Positions 63,242 through 64,000 of a stretch of 64,000 bases of DNA are shown one piece after another (the first letter of the stretch is position 1; every line of letters starts with the position of its first letter). A program made the position numbers and the translations under genes. This DNA is from Burkholderiaceae bacterium (GTDB lineage Bacteria; Pseudomonadota; Gammaproteobacteria; Burkholderiales; Burkholderiaceae_C): NCBI GenBank assembly GCA_024235955.1, contig JACKLJ010000002.1:806001-870000 (forward strand), read 5' to 3'. Under the pieces are notes generated by a model that was not told where the DNA came from, searched no databases, and saw nothing but the letters and a program-made list of their open reading frames with translations.

Positions 63242-64000
63242 TCACAGTGGTACGCCGATCAGGTCATGCCCTTGCGTGCCCACGATGCGGGCGCGGGTGA
63301 ATTCGCCCACCTTGAGCTGCTTGCTGATCTTCTCGGGCGGCAGCAGGCGCACGGTGCCATCGATCTCCGGCGCGTCGGCATAACTGCGCCCCACCCCACC
63401 CTTGCGGCCCAGGCCCGGCGCCGAATCCACCAGCACCTGCATGGTGGCGCCCACGCGCTCGCGCAGCCGGGCGGTGGAGACCTCCTCGGCCACGGCCATG
63501 AAGCGCGCGCGGCGCTCTTCGCGCAGTTCCGGTGGCAGCATGCCGGGCAACTCGTTGGCGGTCGCGCCTTCCACCGGCGAATAGGCGAAGCAGCCAGCGC
63601 GGTCGATCCGGGCTTCACGCATGAACTCGAGCAGGTGCTCGAACTCGGCCTCCGTCTCGCCCGGAAAACCGGCGATGAAGGTCGAGCGGATCACCAGCTC
63701 CGGGCACAGCTCGCGCCAGCGGGCGATGCGTTCCAGGTTCTTCTCGCCACTGGCCGGGCGCTTCATGCGCCGCAGCACGTCGGGATGGCTGTGCTGGAAA
63801 GGCACGTCCAGGTAGGGAAGCACCCTGCCGTCGGCCATCAGCGGCAGGATTTCGTCCACATGTGGGTACGGATAGACGTAGTGCAAGCGCACCCAGCCGC
63901 CGTGCGGCTCGGCCAGCGCGGCGAGTTGCTCCACCACCTCCAGCATGCGGGTCTTCACCGGACGGCCGTCCCAGAAGCCGGTGCGGTACTTCACGTCCAC
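63242..64000 (-). CDS. rimO: ribosomal protein S12 methylthiotransferase RimO, 5' part outside window
   Basis: RimO is a radical-SAM enzyme that methylthiolates Asp of ribosomal protein S12. Only the C-terminal 252 residues are visible. LHYVYPYPHVDE, PYLDVPFQHSHP and FIAGFPGETEAEFEHLL are the radical-SAM barrel end of the MTTase family. The TRAM domain (about the last 65 residues, from MQVLVDSAPG) closes it. The iron-sulfur cysteines lie outside the window. The gene is convergent with tRNA-Leu. Confidence 0.92.
   Translation of the reverse strand: MDVKYRTGFWDGRPVKTRMLEVVEQLAALAEPHGGWVRLHYVYPYPHVDEILPLMADGRVLPYLDVPFQHSHPDVLRRMKRPASGEKNLERIARWRELCPELVIRSTFIAGFPGETEAEFEHLLEFMREARIDRAGCFAYSPVEGATANELPGMLPPELREERRARFMAVAEEVSTARLRERVGATMQVLVDSAPGLGRKGGVGRSYADAPEIDGTVRLLPPEKISKQLKVGEFTRARIVGTQGHDLIGVPL

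Overview
The window is about 68% GC with dense, short-spaced genes. Its conserved core gene orders (rpsB-tsf-pyrH-frr-uppS-cdsA-dxr-rseP-bamA-skp-lpxD-fabZ-lpxA-lpxB-rnhB, carA/carB-greA, ftsH-folP-glmM, ribF-ileS-lspA) are typical of Burkholderiales. A dispersed repeat and the overall gene complement suggest the family Comamonadaceae (relatives of Acidovorax, Comamonas and Ottowia). The genus cannot be fixed from sequence reading alone. I see no prophage, insertion sequence, CRISPR array or rRNA operon; the only RNA gene is tRNA-Leu(CAG).

Layout. 1-5.9 kb: a partial P-loop kinase, an HNH endonuclease, then ribF-ileS-lspA. 5.9-22.1 kb: a metabolic and transport region with a quinone reductase; a four-gene cluster of 8-oxoguanine deaminase, VOC protein, 2OG-Fe(II) oxygenase and ABC substrate-binding protein; EamA transporters; a MaoC hydratase; TRAP permeases without a binding protein; two SDRs in the window (one here without the YxxxK motif); gamma-glutamyltransferase with a DUF3422 protein; and TctA-TctB without TctC. 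22.1-31.5 kb: an orphan GspE-type ATPase with a spermidine-synthase-fold partner, a deoxyinosine glycosylase, glmM-folP-ftsH and rlmE/yhbY. 31.6-40.3 kb: a glycosyltransferase, a Kdo hydroxylase, a DUF4149 protein, greA, carB, a small unknown gene, carA and an rRNA-methyltransferase-like gene. 40.3-55.1 kb: the envelope and translation supercluster on the minus strand, running from rpsB to rnhB. It links translation (S2, EF-Ts, Frr), UMP kinase, isoprenoid and phospholipid precursors (dxr, uppS, cdsA), outer-membrane assembly (bamA, skp, rseP) and lipid A synthesis (lpxD, fabZ, lpxA, lpxB). 55.4-64 kb: D-amino-acid dehydrogenase and racemase, the NAD(P)HX repair enzyme, an unknown protein, an SDR, RNase R, tRNA-Leu and partial rimO.

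The most striking feature is a palindromic element of about 55-70 bp (core ATAGCTGCCTGCGCCC, a short loop, then AAGGGC..GGCC) present in at least 14 full or near-full copies plus partial ones. Half of the copies lie between genes. The others lie inside protein-coding genes and are translated in frame (ileS, an EamA transporter, the deoxyinosine glycosylase, the DUF4149 protein, the rlmB-like gene, lpxB, dxr and the NAD(P)HX repair gene). Copies show a strong orientation bias along the chromosome and a preferred reading frame. This resembles a protein-coding palindromic repeat family and is the main candidate for something undescribed.
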